Assembly: GCF_001412215.1 (NCBI RefSeq)
Contig: NZ_LLWP01000005.1
Span: 1-64,000, forward strand
DNA: 64,000 bases
Direction: 5' to 3'
Source: Pedobacter sp. Hv1
GTDB lineage: Bacteria; Bacteroidota; Bacteroidia; Sphingobacteriales; Sphingobacteriaceae
Shown: positions 25,466 to 34,939 of the stretch, in pieces
Layout: every line of letters begins with the position of its first letter
How positions within the stretch are numbered: the stretch's first letter is position 1
The notes under the pieces: model-generated
What the model was told of the DNA's origin: nothing
The model's input: the letters and a program-made list of their open reading frames with translations, nothing else
Database searches by the model: none
Made by a program: the position numbers and the translations under genes

Positions 25466-26956
25466 TTATGGATTTTGCACCAAATTTTTGTTCTTGTCAA
25501 TTTCGTTTTGAGGAATAAAGGAAACAATCTTACTGTCGCCCGGTTGTACGGTCTGATTGGTAGAAGTTCCTGTACCTGGGTAATTTCTGGTTAATGCCCT
25601 ATTGTTACGGAACAGATCGTAAGCACGGTGGCCTTCAAAAGAAAGTTCGTACCAACGTTCGTCTAGTACTGCATCTAAAACAGATTTACCACTTGTAGCT
25701 AAACCAGCTAGGGTTAATGTTGGAATTCCAGCTCTTGTTCTAATTCTGTTCACATCATCTAAGGCCAATTGCTCCTTACCCGCACCTAATTTGGCATTTG
25801 CTTCTGCCCTATTCAAATACATTTCTGCCAAACGAATGTAAACTGGAGAACTCAAGTTCACGATACCTTCTTGCAAGCTGTACTTATTGATGTAGTACAT
25901 CGGCACATTTGGCGTAATTTTATTGTTCAATTTTACTACCCCATTTTCTGTTAATGGACTGATGAATTTTAACCTAAGGTCTTGTGGATTTGCACTTAAA
26001 GCGTCGTACAATTTTTTTGAGGCATAAATTTCGCCCCAACCACTTGCTGCTTGGTTTAAAGGATTGCCACTTGCATCGCCACTAAAATACATCGAACCAA
26101 TAGAAGAAAAACCACGGTCTTCTGTTTTGATGTGTCTGATACAGAAAATGGTTTCTTTATTCCCATCAGGTACTCCTCTAAAATAGGTAGGATATTCGCC
26201 TGATGACAATAAACTATAACGTCCAGAGTTGATTACCTTATCAGCATATTCTACTGCTTTTTCGTTATTTTCCATGTACAAATACACACGAGACAATAAA
26301 GCGTAAGCTACTTCTCTAGAAGCAAAAGAATTGGTTTTAGCCTGTGTCATTAAATCAGCAGCTTTTAACAAATCGGCTACAACTGCATCATATACTTCTT
26401 TGACATTACTTCTGCTTAAGGTTAATTTTTGATCTTCTGTTAAACCATCTTTCAAAATAGGCACCCCAAGATTGGTAGTTGGATTTTGTGAATAAGGTCT
26501 GCCAAAAATACGTACCAGATTGAAGTGAAGCATTCCCCTGATATACAGGTTTTCGCCTTTTAATTGTTTAAGTGGTGTACTGGCATTGTCGTTAATGGCC
26601 TCAATTACTCTATTGGCTGCACTAATTGACCGATATGCACTTAACCAAAAATTGGCTGCATGCCCAGAAGTTTTGATCGGGGTATACTTATAGATGTTAC
26701 TCAAGTCGTCTGATGAGTTCTGACCTTGCGCAATTTCATCAGTTGGATACTCGGTAAAAAAGTACCCACTTCTTACATAAGCTTCAGCTTTAAAAAGAGC
26801 ATACGTTCCAATAGTAGCAGTTTCGATATCGGCCTCACTTGTGAGTGCAGAGTTTTCATCAATTGCAGTTGATGGATTAAATGTTTTCTTACATGCGATA
26901 CTACTTATGGCAACTAAACCAGTAAGCAACAACACTTTCAAATATTTTATTTTCAT
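25466..26956 (-). CDS. SusD/RagB family nutrient-binding outer membrane lipoprotein
   Basis: 496 residues, lipoprotein signal with Cys22 (SSIACKK). SusD marks: N-terminal DENSALTSEADIETATIGTYALF, TPR-like helices (LKGENLYIRGMLHFNLVRIFGRPY) and the C-terminal RagB domain (IRLAEMYLNRAEANAKLG, ELSFEGHRAYDLFR). SusD proteins cap the SusC barrel and capture oligosaccharides or peptides at the cell surface. It follows susC after 56 bp, the standard order. The ligand cannot be named; the accompanying protease and discoidin proteins suggest a glycoprotein-derived substrate. Confidence 0.95.
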   Translation of the reverse strand: MKIKYLKVLLLTGLVAISSIACKKTFNPSTAIDENSALTSEADIETATIGTYALFKAEAYVRSGYFFTEYPTDEIAQGQNSSDDLSNIYKYTPIKTSGHAANFWLSAYRSISAANRVIEAINDNASTPLKQLKGENLYIRGMLHFNLVRIFGRPYSQNPTTNLGVPILKDGLTEDQKLTLSRSNVKEVYDAVVADLLKAADLMTQAKTNSFASREVAYALLSRVYLYMENNEKAVEYADKVINSGRYSLLSSGEYPTYFRGVPDGNKETIFCIRHIKTEDRGFSSIGSMYFSGDASGNPLNQAASGWGEIYASKKLYDALSANPQDLRLKFISPLTENGVVKLNNKITPNVPMYYINKYSLQEGIVNLSSPVYIRLAEMYLNRAEANAKLGAGKEQLALDDVNRIRTRAGIPTLTLAGLATSGKSVLDAVLDERWYELSFEGHRAYDLFRNNRALTRNYPGTGTSTNQTVQPGDSKIVSFIPQNEIDKNKNLVQNP

Positions 26957-27012
26957 AACAAAAATGTTCTAATTTTTTAAATAAATGGTCGTTTACACAA
27001 CCGTTTCAGGTA

Positions 27013-30000
27013 TTACAAGGTGATGTTTACGCCAACTAACAGCTTTTTACTAATTGGATATTTAATAGAAGATTCTCCATTACCCAATTCAACCTCCGGA
27101 TCTGTACCACTAAACTTGGTCAATGTCCATAAGTTGTCACCACTCACAAAAATTCTTGCTTTGCTAATTTTTGCTCTATTTAACCAAGTTGCTGGCAAAT
27201 TGTAACCTAAGGTTACGTTGCGCAAACGGAGATAACTTCCATCTTCTAAATACCTGGTAGAAGTTGCATTTGAATTGTCTGCTCTACCATGGACAGGCTT
27301 AGGGTGTGTGGCTAAATCGCCTGGTTTTTCCCATCTGCTCCAACCTTTGGCCAATTGCATCTGGTTGTAGCTTTCATATAATCCATCACTGTCAAAAAAG
27401 AAACGGCTATCATTGTATACATAATTGCCATAAACAAAGTTAAAGAAGGTAGAAAGCGTAAAGTTTTTGTATTCAAAATCGTTGGTTATACCGCCTGTAA
27501 ATTTCGGCGCTGATGATTTACCTGTATACAATCTGCTTGCTGCATTGTAATTACTGGTATAAGTTAAAAACTCTTTTCCATCTGCATCTTTCACTCTGTT
27601 CTCCCATAATGGCGAGCCCGTAGCTGGATCAACTCCAGACCATACCGGCATAAACCATTCGTCCATGTTGTGGCCAACGGCTATTGGTTGTCTAGCGCCG
27701 GTACTTACCTCTGTACGACCTTGGTTTACTTCTAATACCTTGTTTCTGTTAAAGGCCATGTTTAAATTGGTTTCCCATTTAAATGCGCCTACAAAGTTTT
27801 TGGTCGTTAAATTAAACTCAATCCCTCTGTTTCTTACGTTACCAACATTTTCGTAAACACCACTATAACCAGTTGTTGCAGGTAATGGTCTAAAGAACAA
27901 TAAAGAGGCTGCTTCTTTATGGTAAGCATCAATACTTAAATCAACTCTTTTAAATAAAGTAATGTCTATCCCAATATTTGCCGATTTTGATTTTTCCCAG
28001 GTTAAATCTGGATTTGCTTTTTGACTTGGCGCAGCTCCCGGCAAACCCGCATAACTTGCACCAGAAGAAATAGAATACAAACCTAATGCAGCATAATAAC
28101 CTATACCATAAGCATTACCTGTAGTACCGTAACTGCTACGTAACTTTAAGAAAGTAATGGCTTTATTGTTTTTTAAGAAATCTTCGTTACTTGCAATCCA
28201 CGAAGCACCCAATTGGTAAAAATTACCGTTTGGTTTATTGCTGCCAAATCTCGACGAATATTCACTTACATAAGAGGCTACCGCAAAATACTTGTTATTG
28301 TAACTGTAATCTACTTGGCCCAAGTATTTACTAAATTGATAGGTATCATTACCACCCGATGGATTGGTTACAATGTCTGTTGCTGTACTAAAAGCATCTC
28401 TACCGGCAGGTAAGTTCTTTACGTTAGCATTAAGCGACTCAGAATAGCCCTGCTCAATTTCTCCAACTGCCAATACCGCTAAAGTGTGTTTGCCAAAAGT
28501 ATTGCTATATCTTAAACGATTTGAAGTTAAGAGTGTATTGTTATAAGAAGTTGATGCATAAGCAGTACCATTGTTAGTTGCTCCAGATTTAGTTCTTTTA
28601 TCGTTGAAACTATCACTGCGGTAGTTCACCAATCTAGCTCTGTTATAAGAAGATAAGGTTAGATTTTTAACAATATTGTAATCTAAGTTCACATCTGCAC
28701 TTACGTTAAAGCTTTTAGCCCTAGAAGTGTTGTATTGTAACGTATGTAAAAAGTTATCTCTATCTCGGCCATACCAAGTGCCATATCTGGCATCAACAGG
28801 GGTACCATCTGCATTGTAGGCAGGGTCAAATGGCATGTTTACATAGGCATCATATAAAGTTCCGCCAGCATTGTAATCGTCTCTTATAAAAATACCATTT
28901 AAAAAGGCGGATACCTTAAACTTGTCGGATAGTTTTTGCGTAAAATTACCACGAAGATTGTATCCAGTTTTATCATTATTGATTAAGGTTCCTTCTTCTT
29001 TGTAATAGTTACCAGAAAGGTAAAAGGTTGATTTCTCTGTACCTCCTGAAGCTGATAAGGTATGGGTGTTCACCAAACCTCTTCTGAAAGCCAAATCCCA
29101 CCAATTGGTATTGTTATTTAAGCGTTCTGGGGTTAAACCCGCATAAAACTTACTTTGATAATCATACAATTGCTGAGAATCCATCAATTTAAAATTACCT
29201 GTAGAAGCCTCGCTATAACCAACTGTAGTACTAAAATTTACCACTGCTTTTCCTGCTTTACCTTGTTTGGTAGTAATAATGATTACCCCGTTTGCTGCTC
29301 TTGATCCGTACAAACCTGTGGCCGCAGCATCTTTTAAAACCGTAATGGTTTCTACATCTGTAGGATTGTAGTTTCCGCCAATGTTACCATCTACCACAAT
29401 TAAGGGATCTGTACTGGCATTAATTGAACCCGCACCACGAATAACAATATTAGAGCCACTAGTAGGCGAACCAGAAGCTGTAGATACCACTACCCCCGGT
29501 GCTCTTCCTTGCAAAAGGCTACTTACCTCATTTGAAGTTACATCTCTTAATTTATCTCCACTTACTACTGATACTGAACTTGAAAGCTCACTTTGTTTTT
29601 TACTCGAATAACCAACAATCACCACTTCGCCCAAATTGGTAGCACTATCTTCTAAAACAACATCAATAGCCGTTTGGTTATTTACAGTTATTTCTTTAGT
29701 TAGATAACCTGTAAATGAAAAAACAAGCACATCTGCCTTTTCTACATTAATGCTGTAATTACCATTTGCGTCTGTTAACACACCATTTTTTGTTCCTTTT
29801 ACTACAACAGAAACTCCCGGAATCGGTAAGCCATCTTTATCTGTAATTTTTCCTTTAATAATGGCTTTCTGTAAACCATTTACAGTTTTACTTAAGGATG
29901 CATTTTTGTTAAATGCCATTGATTGGCTGTGGGCCGTAAGCTGTATTGCGGTTGCAAGCAGCAATACCTTACCCACATTGCAATAATGTTTTGCTTTGTT

Positions 30001-30018
30001 TGGTATCATTCTTTTCAT
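27013..30018 (-). CDS. SusC/RagA family TonB-dependent outer membrane receptor
   Basis: 1001 residues with a long signal region (ATAIQLTAHSQSMAF); a second Met at codon 4 is possible. Residues about 53-122 are the CarboxypepD_reg-like extension (IIKGKITDKDGLPIPGVSVVV), then the TonB-box region GEVVIVGYSSKK, the plug (SLLQGRAPGVVV, IVIRGAGSINASTDPLIVVDG, NGVIIITTKQG) and a 22-strand barrel ending GVNITL. There is no STN domain, so no sigma/anti-sigma signalling through this receptor is expected. It is the active importer of the locus. Two LacI-type operator palindromes lie upstream. Confidence 0.95.
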   Translation of the reverse strand: MKRMIPNKAKHYCNVGKVLLLATAIQLTAHSQSMAFNKNASLSKTVNGLQKAIIKGKITDKDGLPIPGVSVVVKGTKNGVLTDANGNYSINVEKADVLVFSFTGYLTKEITVNNQTAIDVVLEDSATNLGEVVIVGYSSKKQSELSSSVSVVSGDKLRDVTSNEVSSLLQGRAPGVVVSTASGSPTSGSNIVIRGAGSINASTDPLIVVDGNIGGNYNPTDVETITVLKDAAATGLYGSRAANGVIIITTKQGKAGKAVVNFSTTVGYSEASTGNFKLMDSQQLYDYQSKFYAGLTPERLNNNTNWWDLAFRRGLVNTHTLSASGGTEKSTFYLSGNYYKEEGTLINNDKTGYNLRGNFTQKLSDKFKVSAFLNGIFIRDDYNAGGTLYDAYVNMPFDPAYNADGTPVDARYGTWYGRDRDNFLHTLQYNTSRAKSFNVSADVNLDYNIVKNLTLSSYNRARLVNYRSDSFNDKRTKSGATNNGTAYASTSYNNTLLTSNRLRYSNTFGKHTLAVLAVGEIEQGYSESLNANVKNLPAGRDAFSTATDIVTNPSGGNDTYQFSKYLGQVDYSYNNKYFAVASYVSEYSSRFGSNKPNGNFYQLGASWIASNEDFLKNNKAITFLKLRSSYGTTGNAYGIGYYAALGLYSISSGASYAGLPGAAPSQKANPDLTWEKSKSANIGIDITLFKRVDLSIDAYHKEAASLLFFRPLPATTGYSGVYENVGNVRNRGIEFNLTTKNFVGAFKWETNLNMAFNRNKVLEVNQGRTEVSTGARQPIAVGHNMDEWFMPVWSGVDPATGSPLWENRVKDADGKEFLTYTSNYNAASRLYTGKSSAPKFTGGITNDFEYKNFTLSTFFNFVYGNYVYNDSRFFFDSDGLYESYNQMQLAKGWSRWEKPGDLATHPKPVHGRADNSNATSTRYLEDGSYLRLRNVTLGYNLPATWLNRAKISKARIFVSGDNLWTLTKFSGTDPEVELGNGESSIKYPISKKLLVGVNITL

Positions 30019-30155
30019 TTAGGTTTAAAGTTTTATTTGGTTATCAATTCTCTGTTTTAGTCACCATTATAAAGCTGTATCAGAAACTTTACATGTGACA
30101 GATAATAAATCCAAACTAAATACTTTACAGATGATTACGATAGACAAACACAACG

Positions 30156-30165
30156 CAAACGTTTG
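30156..30165. promoter_or_regulatory. LacI-type operator palindrome, proximal to susC
   Basis: CAAACGTTTG with context GCAAACGTTTGAT, 138 bp upstream of the susC start. The central CG palindrome AAACGTTT is characteristic of LacI/GalR family operators. The exact reverse complement of the 13-mer recurs at 30355-30367, 202 bp away. Confidence 0.65.
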
Positions 30166-30357
30166 ATTTTCAAGATAAGGAGCCTGTTAACTACGGATTA
30201 AATTTAAAATATGGCCGAGTTGCTAAAATATGGCCCAGATTAGTCTGAAAAATCGATTAAAAGCAGTCAAAACTTGGTAATAAAACAAAAAATTAATCTT
30301 CAATTAATATTTTAGACTTCATAATGGTGGTATTGATAAAAATTCAGAAAATGAAAT

Positions 30358-30367
30358 CAAACGTTTG
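30358..30367. promoter_or_regulatory. LacI-type operator palindrome, distal copy
   Basis: CAAACGTTTG with context ATCAAACGTTTGC, 54 bp upstream of the ATP-grasp gene and on the other end of the same intergenic region as 30156-30165. Either a second site for looping over the susC promoter or a separate operator for the ATP-grasp gene. The rest of the 400-bp gap (30019-30420) shows no gene. Confidence 0.6.
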
Positions 30368-30420
30368 CATTATAATTTAATGGGGCTAGAAATTATCCTT
30401 ATTTTAGGCCACAAAAAGAC

Positions 30421-31305
30421 ATGAATATTGCCCTCGTAACCTATCAAGATAAAGGTGCTTATGCTTCTCCTACTGTAGCAAATGAAGATGATCAACTGTT
30501 AAGTTTTTTAAAAGCCAAAGGACTGGCGATTGAAAAAGTGATCTGGAATGACCCCACTGTAGATTGGGAAACCTATGACTTAGCAATATTAAAATCTCCT
30601 TGGGATTATTTTGACCTGGTTGAAGATTTTTACAACTGGTTGGCAAAGCTGAAAAGTAAAAAGATCAAGCTCCTTAATCCAATTGATATTGTAAAATGGA
30701 ATGCCGACAAGCATTACTTACACGATATTGAAAAGGCAGGCCTAAAAGTAACTCCAAGTATTTTTATCAATCAAGGCACCAAAATTGACCTAGCCTTGTA
30801 CCTTGGTCAGTTTAACAGCAACAAGATCATTATTAAACCTTGTGTAAGTGGGGGTTCAAAAAATACATTTAAAGTTAGCGCAGCCAATGTAGAGGAAGTG
30901 AATGCGAAACTCAATCTCTTATTGGAGCAAGAAGACTTCATTATTCAACCTTTCTTAACCGAAATTGAAGTTGAAGGGGAATGGTCTTTTCTCTTTTTTG
31001 GAGGAAAATTTAGCCATGCGTTATTAAAGAAGGCAAAAGCTGGCGATTTTAGGGTACAGCATTCTTTGGGAGGAACCATTCATCCGCAAGAACCACCGCA
31101 GCACTTATTGGCTAGTGCACAACAATATGTTGATCAATTTGCACAAGGTTGTTTATATGCTCGTGTAGACGGTGCTGTGGTTGACCAAGAATTTTTATTG
31201 ATGGAACTAGAATTGATAGAGCCCTTTTTATTTTTAGCAACACTAGAAAACAGCTATCAAAACTACTATGAAGCTTTGTTGTGGCTTCAAAAGAAATTGA
31301 TTTAA
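30421..31305 (+). CDS. ATP-grasp domain protein (RimK/glutathione synthetase-like)
   Basis: 294 residues, no signal peptide, cytosolic. The N-terminal Rossmann-like part (MNIALVTYQDKGAYASPTVANE) is followed by the ATP-grasp fold: NADKHYLHDIEKAGLKVTPS, KIIIKPCVSGGSKNTFKV (ATP-binding lysine and loop), DFIIQPFLTEIEVEGEWSFLFFGG and the metal-binding MELELIEPFLFL. Such enzymes ligate a carboxylate to an amine or thiol with ATP. The acceptor is unknown. It is divergent from susC and ends at a strong bidirectional terminator shared with clpC. Confidence 0.8.
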   Translation: MNIALVTYQDKGAYASPTVANEDDQLLSFLKAKGLAIEKVIWNDPTVDWETYDLAILKSPWDYFDLVEDFYNWLAKLKSKKIKLLNPIDIVKWNADKHYLHDIEKAGLKVTPSIFINQGTKIDLALYLGQFNSNKIIIKPCVSGGSKNTFKVSAANVEEVNAKLNLLLEQEDFIIQPFLTEIEVEGEWSFLFFGGKFSHALLKKAKAGDFRVQHSLGGTIHPQEPPQHLLASAQQYVDQFAQGCLYARVDGAVVDQEFLLMELELIEPFLFLATLENSYQNYYEALLWLQKKLI

Positions 31306-31370
31306 CGATTACGAAGTGGTAAGAAAATATTTTAGATTGCCAGATTAATTAGCTTAGAACAGCTCATAAA

Positions 31371-31403
31371 AAAGCCCGAAGTAAATTTTACTTCGGGCTT
31401 TTT
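31371..31403. terminator. Bidirectional terminator between ATP-grasp gene and clpC
   Basis: GCCCGAAGTAAA (31374-31385) pairs with TTTACTTCGGGC (31387-31398), flanked by A-run and T-run, so it works on both strands for the two convergent genes. Confidence 0.92.
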
Positions 31404-31420
31404 TATTATTCGTGAAGCAT

Positions 31421-33958
31421 TTAAGCTCCTTCTTCTTTTTTCTTTTTCTTACCATTGCTTTTGTTTACAACAGTAATTTCTTCTTTCTCTTTATCGTAAT
31501 CAATTTCTAAAGTATCTCCATCATGGATTTCTCCCTTCAAGATCTCTTCAGCAATTGGATCTTCTAAATATTTCTGGATGGCACGTTTTAACGGACGGGC
31601 ACCAAAATTACTATCAAACCCTTTTTCGGCAATGAAGTCTTTAGCTACTTCGGTCAGTTTCACTTCATAACCTAGGTTGTGTACACGACCAAATAAAGAT
31701 TTCAATTCGATATCAATAATTTTGAAGATTTCGTCTTTGCCCAAGCTGTTAAACACCACCACATCATCAACCCTGTTTAAAAACTCAGGAGCAAAAGCAC
31801 GTTTCAAAGCATTTTCAATTACACCACGGCTGTGCGCATCGTTCTGATTAACTTTTGCCGAGGTAGAGAAACCAACACCTGCACCAAAATCTTTCAATTG
31901 GCGTGCACCAATATTAGAAGTCATGATGATGATTGTATTTCTGAAATCTACTTTTCTGCCTAAACTATCAGTCAATTGCCCCTCATCTAATACTTGCAAT
32001 AAGATATTAAATACATCTGGATGCGCTTTTTCAATCTCATCTAACAAAATTACCGCATAAGGTTTTCTACGTACTTTTTCAGTCAGCTGTCCACCTTCTT
32101 CGTATCCTACGTATCCTGGAGGCGCACCAACCAAACGAGAAACCGCAAATTTCTCCATGTACTCACTCATGTCGATTTGAATCAGCGAATCATCACTATC
32201 AAACATGAAACGAGCTAATTCTTTGGCCAATTCTGTTTTACCTACCCCTGTTGGGCCTAAGAAAATAAATGAACCAATTGGTTTTTTAGGATCTTTCAAT
32301 CCAGCTCTGGTACGTTGTATCGCTTTGGTTAATTTTTTAATCGCATCGTCCTGTCCAATAATTTTCTCTGCAACGGTTTCGTACATATTTAATAGCTTAA
32401 CGCTATCAGTTTGCCCTACACGTTGTAAAGGAATACCAGTCATCATCGAAACTACTTCTGCTACATTATCTTCAGTAACTTCGTAACGTTTGGTTTTGGT
32501 TTCAGCTTCCCACTCTGCTTTGGCACGCTCTAATTCTTCTAACAGGTTTTTCTCTGTATCGCGTAATTTAGCGGCCTCTTCATATTTTTGGCTTTTAACC
32601 ACTTTGTTCTTTTCAATTTTAATATCCTCTATTTTACTTTCAATAGTGATGATATTTTCTGGAACATGGATATTGGTTAAATGCACTCTAGAACCTGCCT
32701 CGTCTAAAGCATCAATGGCTTTATCTGGTAAAAAACGATCAGTAATATATCTAGAAGTTAAAGCCACACAAGCATTAATTGCTTCATCGGTATAAGTTAC
32801 ACCGTGGTGTTCTTCGTATTTTTCTTTGATACGATTTAAGATCTCAACCGTTTCATCAGGTGTAGCTGGCTCGATCATTACTTTTTGGAAACGACGGTCT
32901 AAAGCTCCATCTTTTTCAATGTACTGACGGTATTCATCTAAAGTAGTAGCTCCAATACATTGAATTTCGCCCCTTGCCAAAGCTGGTTTAAACATGTTCG
33001 ATGCATCTAAAGAACCCGATGCGCCACCTGCCCCAACAATGGTATGGATTTCGTCAATAAACAGAATTACATCTGTAGATTTTTCCAACTCGTTCATTAC
33101 AGCTTTCATTCGCTCTTCAAACTGTCCGCGGTATTTGGTACCAGCAACCAGCGAAGCTAAATCTAACGTAACCACACGTTTGTTAAATAAAACCCTCGAC
33201 ACCTTACGTTGTACAATTCTTAAAGCCAAACCTTCGGCAATGGCAGATTTACCAACACCAGGCTCACCAATTAAAATTGGATTGTTCTTTTTTCTACGCG
33301 ATAAGATTTGAGAAACACGCTCAATCTCTTTCTCACGCCCAACAATTGGATCTAAACGACCTTCTTCTGCTGCACGTGTTAAATCACGACCAAAGTTGTC
33401 TAATACCGGAGTTTTAGATTTAATGTCTGATACTTTTTTAGGAGTACTGAAACTTTCTTCTTCCTGAAAATCATCATCACCACCACCCGCAGTACCACCA
33501 CCTTGTGCTTCGTCTCTAAAACCATTTTTATTTACTTCAACCTCTTGTTTAAAGATTTCGTAAGTAATATTGTATTGTAACAAGATCTGTGAAGCAATAT
33601 TGTCGTCGTCTCTTAAAATAGACAATAACAAATGCTCAGTACCAATCAAATCGCTTTTAAATATTTTTGCTTCCAGATAGGTAATTTTCAATACCTTTTC
33701 TGCTTGTTTAGTTAATGGGATGTTGCCCAAATTAACAGTTACACTTGAAGTACCGCGAACGGCCTCTTCAATTGAACGGCGAAGCTTTGATGTATCAACT
33801 CCTAATGATTTTAAAATCTTTATAGCCATGCCATCGCCTTCGCGAATAAGGCCCAACAACAAATGCTCTGCGCCTATATAATCGTGTCCTAACCTCAGGG
33901 CCTCTTCCCTGCTGAAAGAAATCACGTCTTTTACCTGTGGAGAAAATTTAGCTTCCAT
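31421..33958 (-). CDS. clpC: ATP-dependent Clp protease ATP-binding subunit ClpC
   Basis: 845 residues, full length. Clp N-domain repeats 1-145 (REEALRLGHDYIGAEHLLLGL, IGTEHLLLSIL). A Gly-rich acidic linker (150-170) follows. D1 AAA+ has Walker A GEPGVGKS at 231-238 and VILFIDEIH. A UVR-type middle segment (KNKVVKSQKYEEAAKLRD) precedes D2 with GPTGVGKT and VILLDEIEKAH. It unfolds proteins and feeds ClpP, and acts in protein quality control and stress. It is monocistronic with an isolated 20-bp palindrome about 165 bp upstream and no adjacent mcsAB or ctsR, as usual outside Firmicutes. Confidence 0.96.
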   Translation of the reverse strand: MEAKFSPQVKDVISFSREEALRLGHDYIGAEHLLLGLIREGDGMAIKILKSLGVDTSKLRRSIEEAVRGTSSVTVNLGNIPLTKQAEKVLKITYLEAKIFKSDLIGTEHLLLSILRDDDNIASQILLQYNITYEIFKQEVEVNKNGFRDEAQGGGTAGGGDDDFQEEESFSTPKKVSDIKSKTPVLDNFGRDLTRAAEEGRLDPIVGREKEIERVSQILSRRKKNNPILIGEPGVGKSAIAEGLALRIVQRKVSRVLFNKRVVTLDLASLVAGTKYRGQFEERMKAVMNELEKSTDVILFIDEIHTIVGAGGASGSLDASNMFKPALARGEIQCIGATTLDEYRQYIEKDGALDRRFQKVMIEPATPDETVEILNRIKEKYEEHHGVTYTDEAINACVALTSRYITDRFLPDKAIDALDEAGSRVHLTNIHVPENIITIESKIEDIKIEKNKVVKSQKYEEAAKLRDTEKNLLEELERAKAEWEAETKTKRYEVTEDNVAEVVSMMTGIPLQRVGQTDSVKLLNMYETVAEKIIGQDDAIKKLTKAIQRTRAGLKDPKKPIGSFIFLGPTGVGKTELAKELARFMFDSDDSLIQIDMSEYMEKFAVSRLVGAPPGYVGYEEGGQLTEKVRRKPYAVILLDEIEKAHPDVFNILLQVLDEGQLTDSLGRKVDFRNTIIIMTSNIGARQLKDFGAGVGFSTSAKVNQNDAHSRGVIENALKRAFAPEFLNRVDDVVVFNSLGKDEIFKIIDIELKSLFGRVHNLGYEVKLTEVAKDFIAEKGFDSNFGARPLKRAIQKYLEDPIAEEILKGEIHDGDTLEIDYDKEKEEITVVNKSNGKKKKKEEGA

Positions 33959-34404
33959 AATATGTGTGTAAACCAGATGACTCTAAACTATAAATTTGTT
34001 TTATAAATACGGTCCCCGATTTTTTATATTTTATCAACAATTACGCCATTTTGGTGGATAAGGTTGTTATTTATGATGCTAATAAACAAAAAATAGCTGC
34101 TTATCCAAAAATGTTTCTGCTTTTATCATTTACGTAAATGATATATAAATAGGTTTTTAGCTTTATAAAACTCATTTTAAAGCCCATTTAAGTCGAATTG
34201 TCTCTCTATTGTAAGCTTTTATAGCTGATCTAAAACTGATAAATTGTCACCTCATTTTTGCATAAAATAGAAGTTTTGACAGCTATTGTAAATGAGCTAA
34301 AAGCATTTGACCTACACCTGTTCAATAACTGCCAATCGTTTGTATATTTTCGTTATACATTTAAACTTTTAATTATCAGTTATCTTCATTTTCTGTTAAA
34401 TGCT
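33959..34404. promoter_or_regulatory. Long intergenic region upstream of clpC with a 20-bp palindrome
   Basis: The 445-bp gap holds no gene. It contains the perfect palindrome TATCATTTAC/GTAAATGATA at 34124-34143 (centre between 34133 and 34134), about 165 bp upstream of the clpC start. This may be an operator for clpC or for the small divergent gene at 34416. I could not place a canonical clpC minus-33/minus-7 pair with confidence. Confidence 0.5.
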
Positions 34405-34412
34405 TATATTTG
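34405..34412 (+). promoter_or_regulatory. Minus-7 element of the small membrane protein gene
   Basis: TATATTTG (34405-34412) fits TAnnTTTG and ends three bases before the ATG at 34416; no good minus-33 element is seen. Predicts a leaderless message. Confidence 0.5.
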
Positions 34413-34415
34413 ATT

Positions 34416-34592
34416 ATGAATAACCTTTACATTGTATTAACTGTTGTATTTATTATTTTGATATTGCTCTATAAGCGCAGAAGAGAAAATAAAGGAATCT
34501 TGTTCCCCATTTTATTCATTGTTGTAGCTATTGTTCTATTGTACTTATTTAGAAATACATTGCACATAGGCCAATACTTTATCCTATTTTAA
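34416..34592 (+). CDS. Small two-span membrane protein
   Basis: 58 residues from the ATG at 34416. Two hydrophobic segments (LYIVLTVVFIILILLY, and ILFPILFIVVAIVLLYLF) are separated by the basic loop KRRRENKG, so a helical hairpin with the loop in the cytoplasm. A TTG two codons upstream is possible but lies inside the minus-7 element. No family recognised. The charge pattern, membrane segments and promoter favour a real gene over chance. Confidence 0.5.
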   Translation: MNNLYIVLTVVFIILILLYKRRRENKGILFPILFIVVAIVLLYLFRNTLHIGQYFILF

Positions 34593-34673
34593 GCAATCTC
34601 AGATCTTCGGTTTACAGAAATTAGGTTTTATAACGAATCTTATTAATCTTTATATAAATTAAATGATACGGTT

Positions 34674-34913
34674 ATGCCTAAACTAGATATTGAAAAAAAA
34701 ATCGCAAAAGAGATTGAAGCCATCAAAGCCGAAATCAGCAAATTAGAAAGCAGACTACAAGAGTGGGAAAAAATTTCTAATGATTACCAGATCAATAAAG
34801 TAACCATCGAAAGTATTCTATCGCTCCACGCCGCACCCGATTTAAGTGGAAGTAGTGTTGGAACAAAAAGTGGAATAAAGGTTAAAAGTACAAGCAACAG
34901 CAAGAAAAAATAG
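34674..34913 (+). CDS. Small coiled-coil protein
   Basis: 79 residues. Residues 1-42 form a charged heptad-like helix (IEKKIAKEIEAIKAEISKLESRLQEWEKI). The rest is a Ser/Lys-rich tail ending KKK. No signal or membrane segment; predicted cytosolic, possibly DNA- or RNA-associated because of the basic tail, which is only a guess. It lies 81 bp after the small membrane protein gene on the same strand. Confidence 0.55.
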   Translation: MPKLDIEKKIAKEIEAIKAEISKLESRLQEWEKISNDYQINKVTIESILSLHAAPDLSGSSVGTKSGIKVKSTSNSKKK

Positions 34914-34939
34914 CTGAACTCCTTCTAAACAATTGTTAC

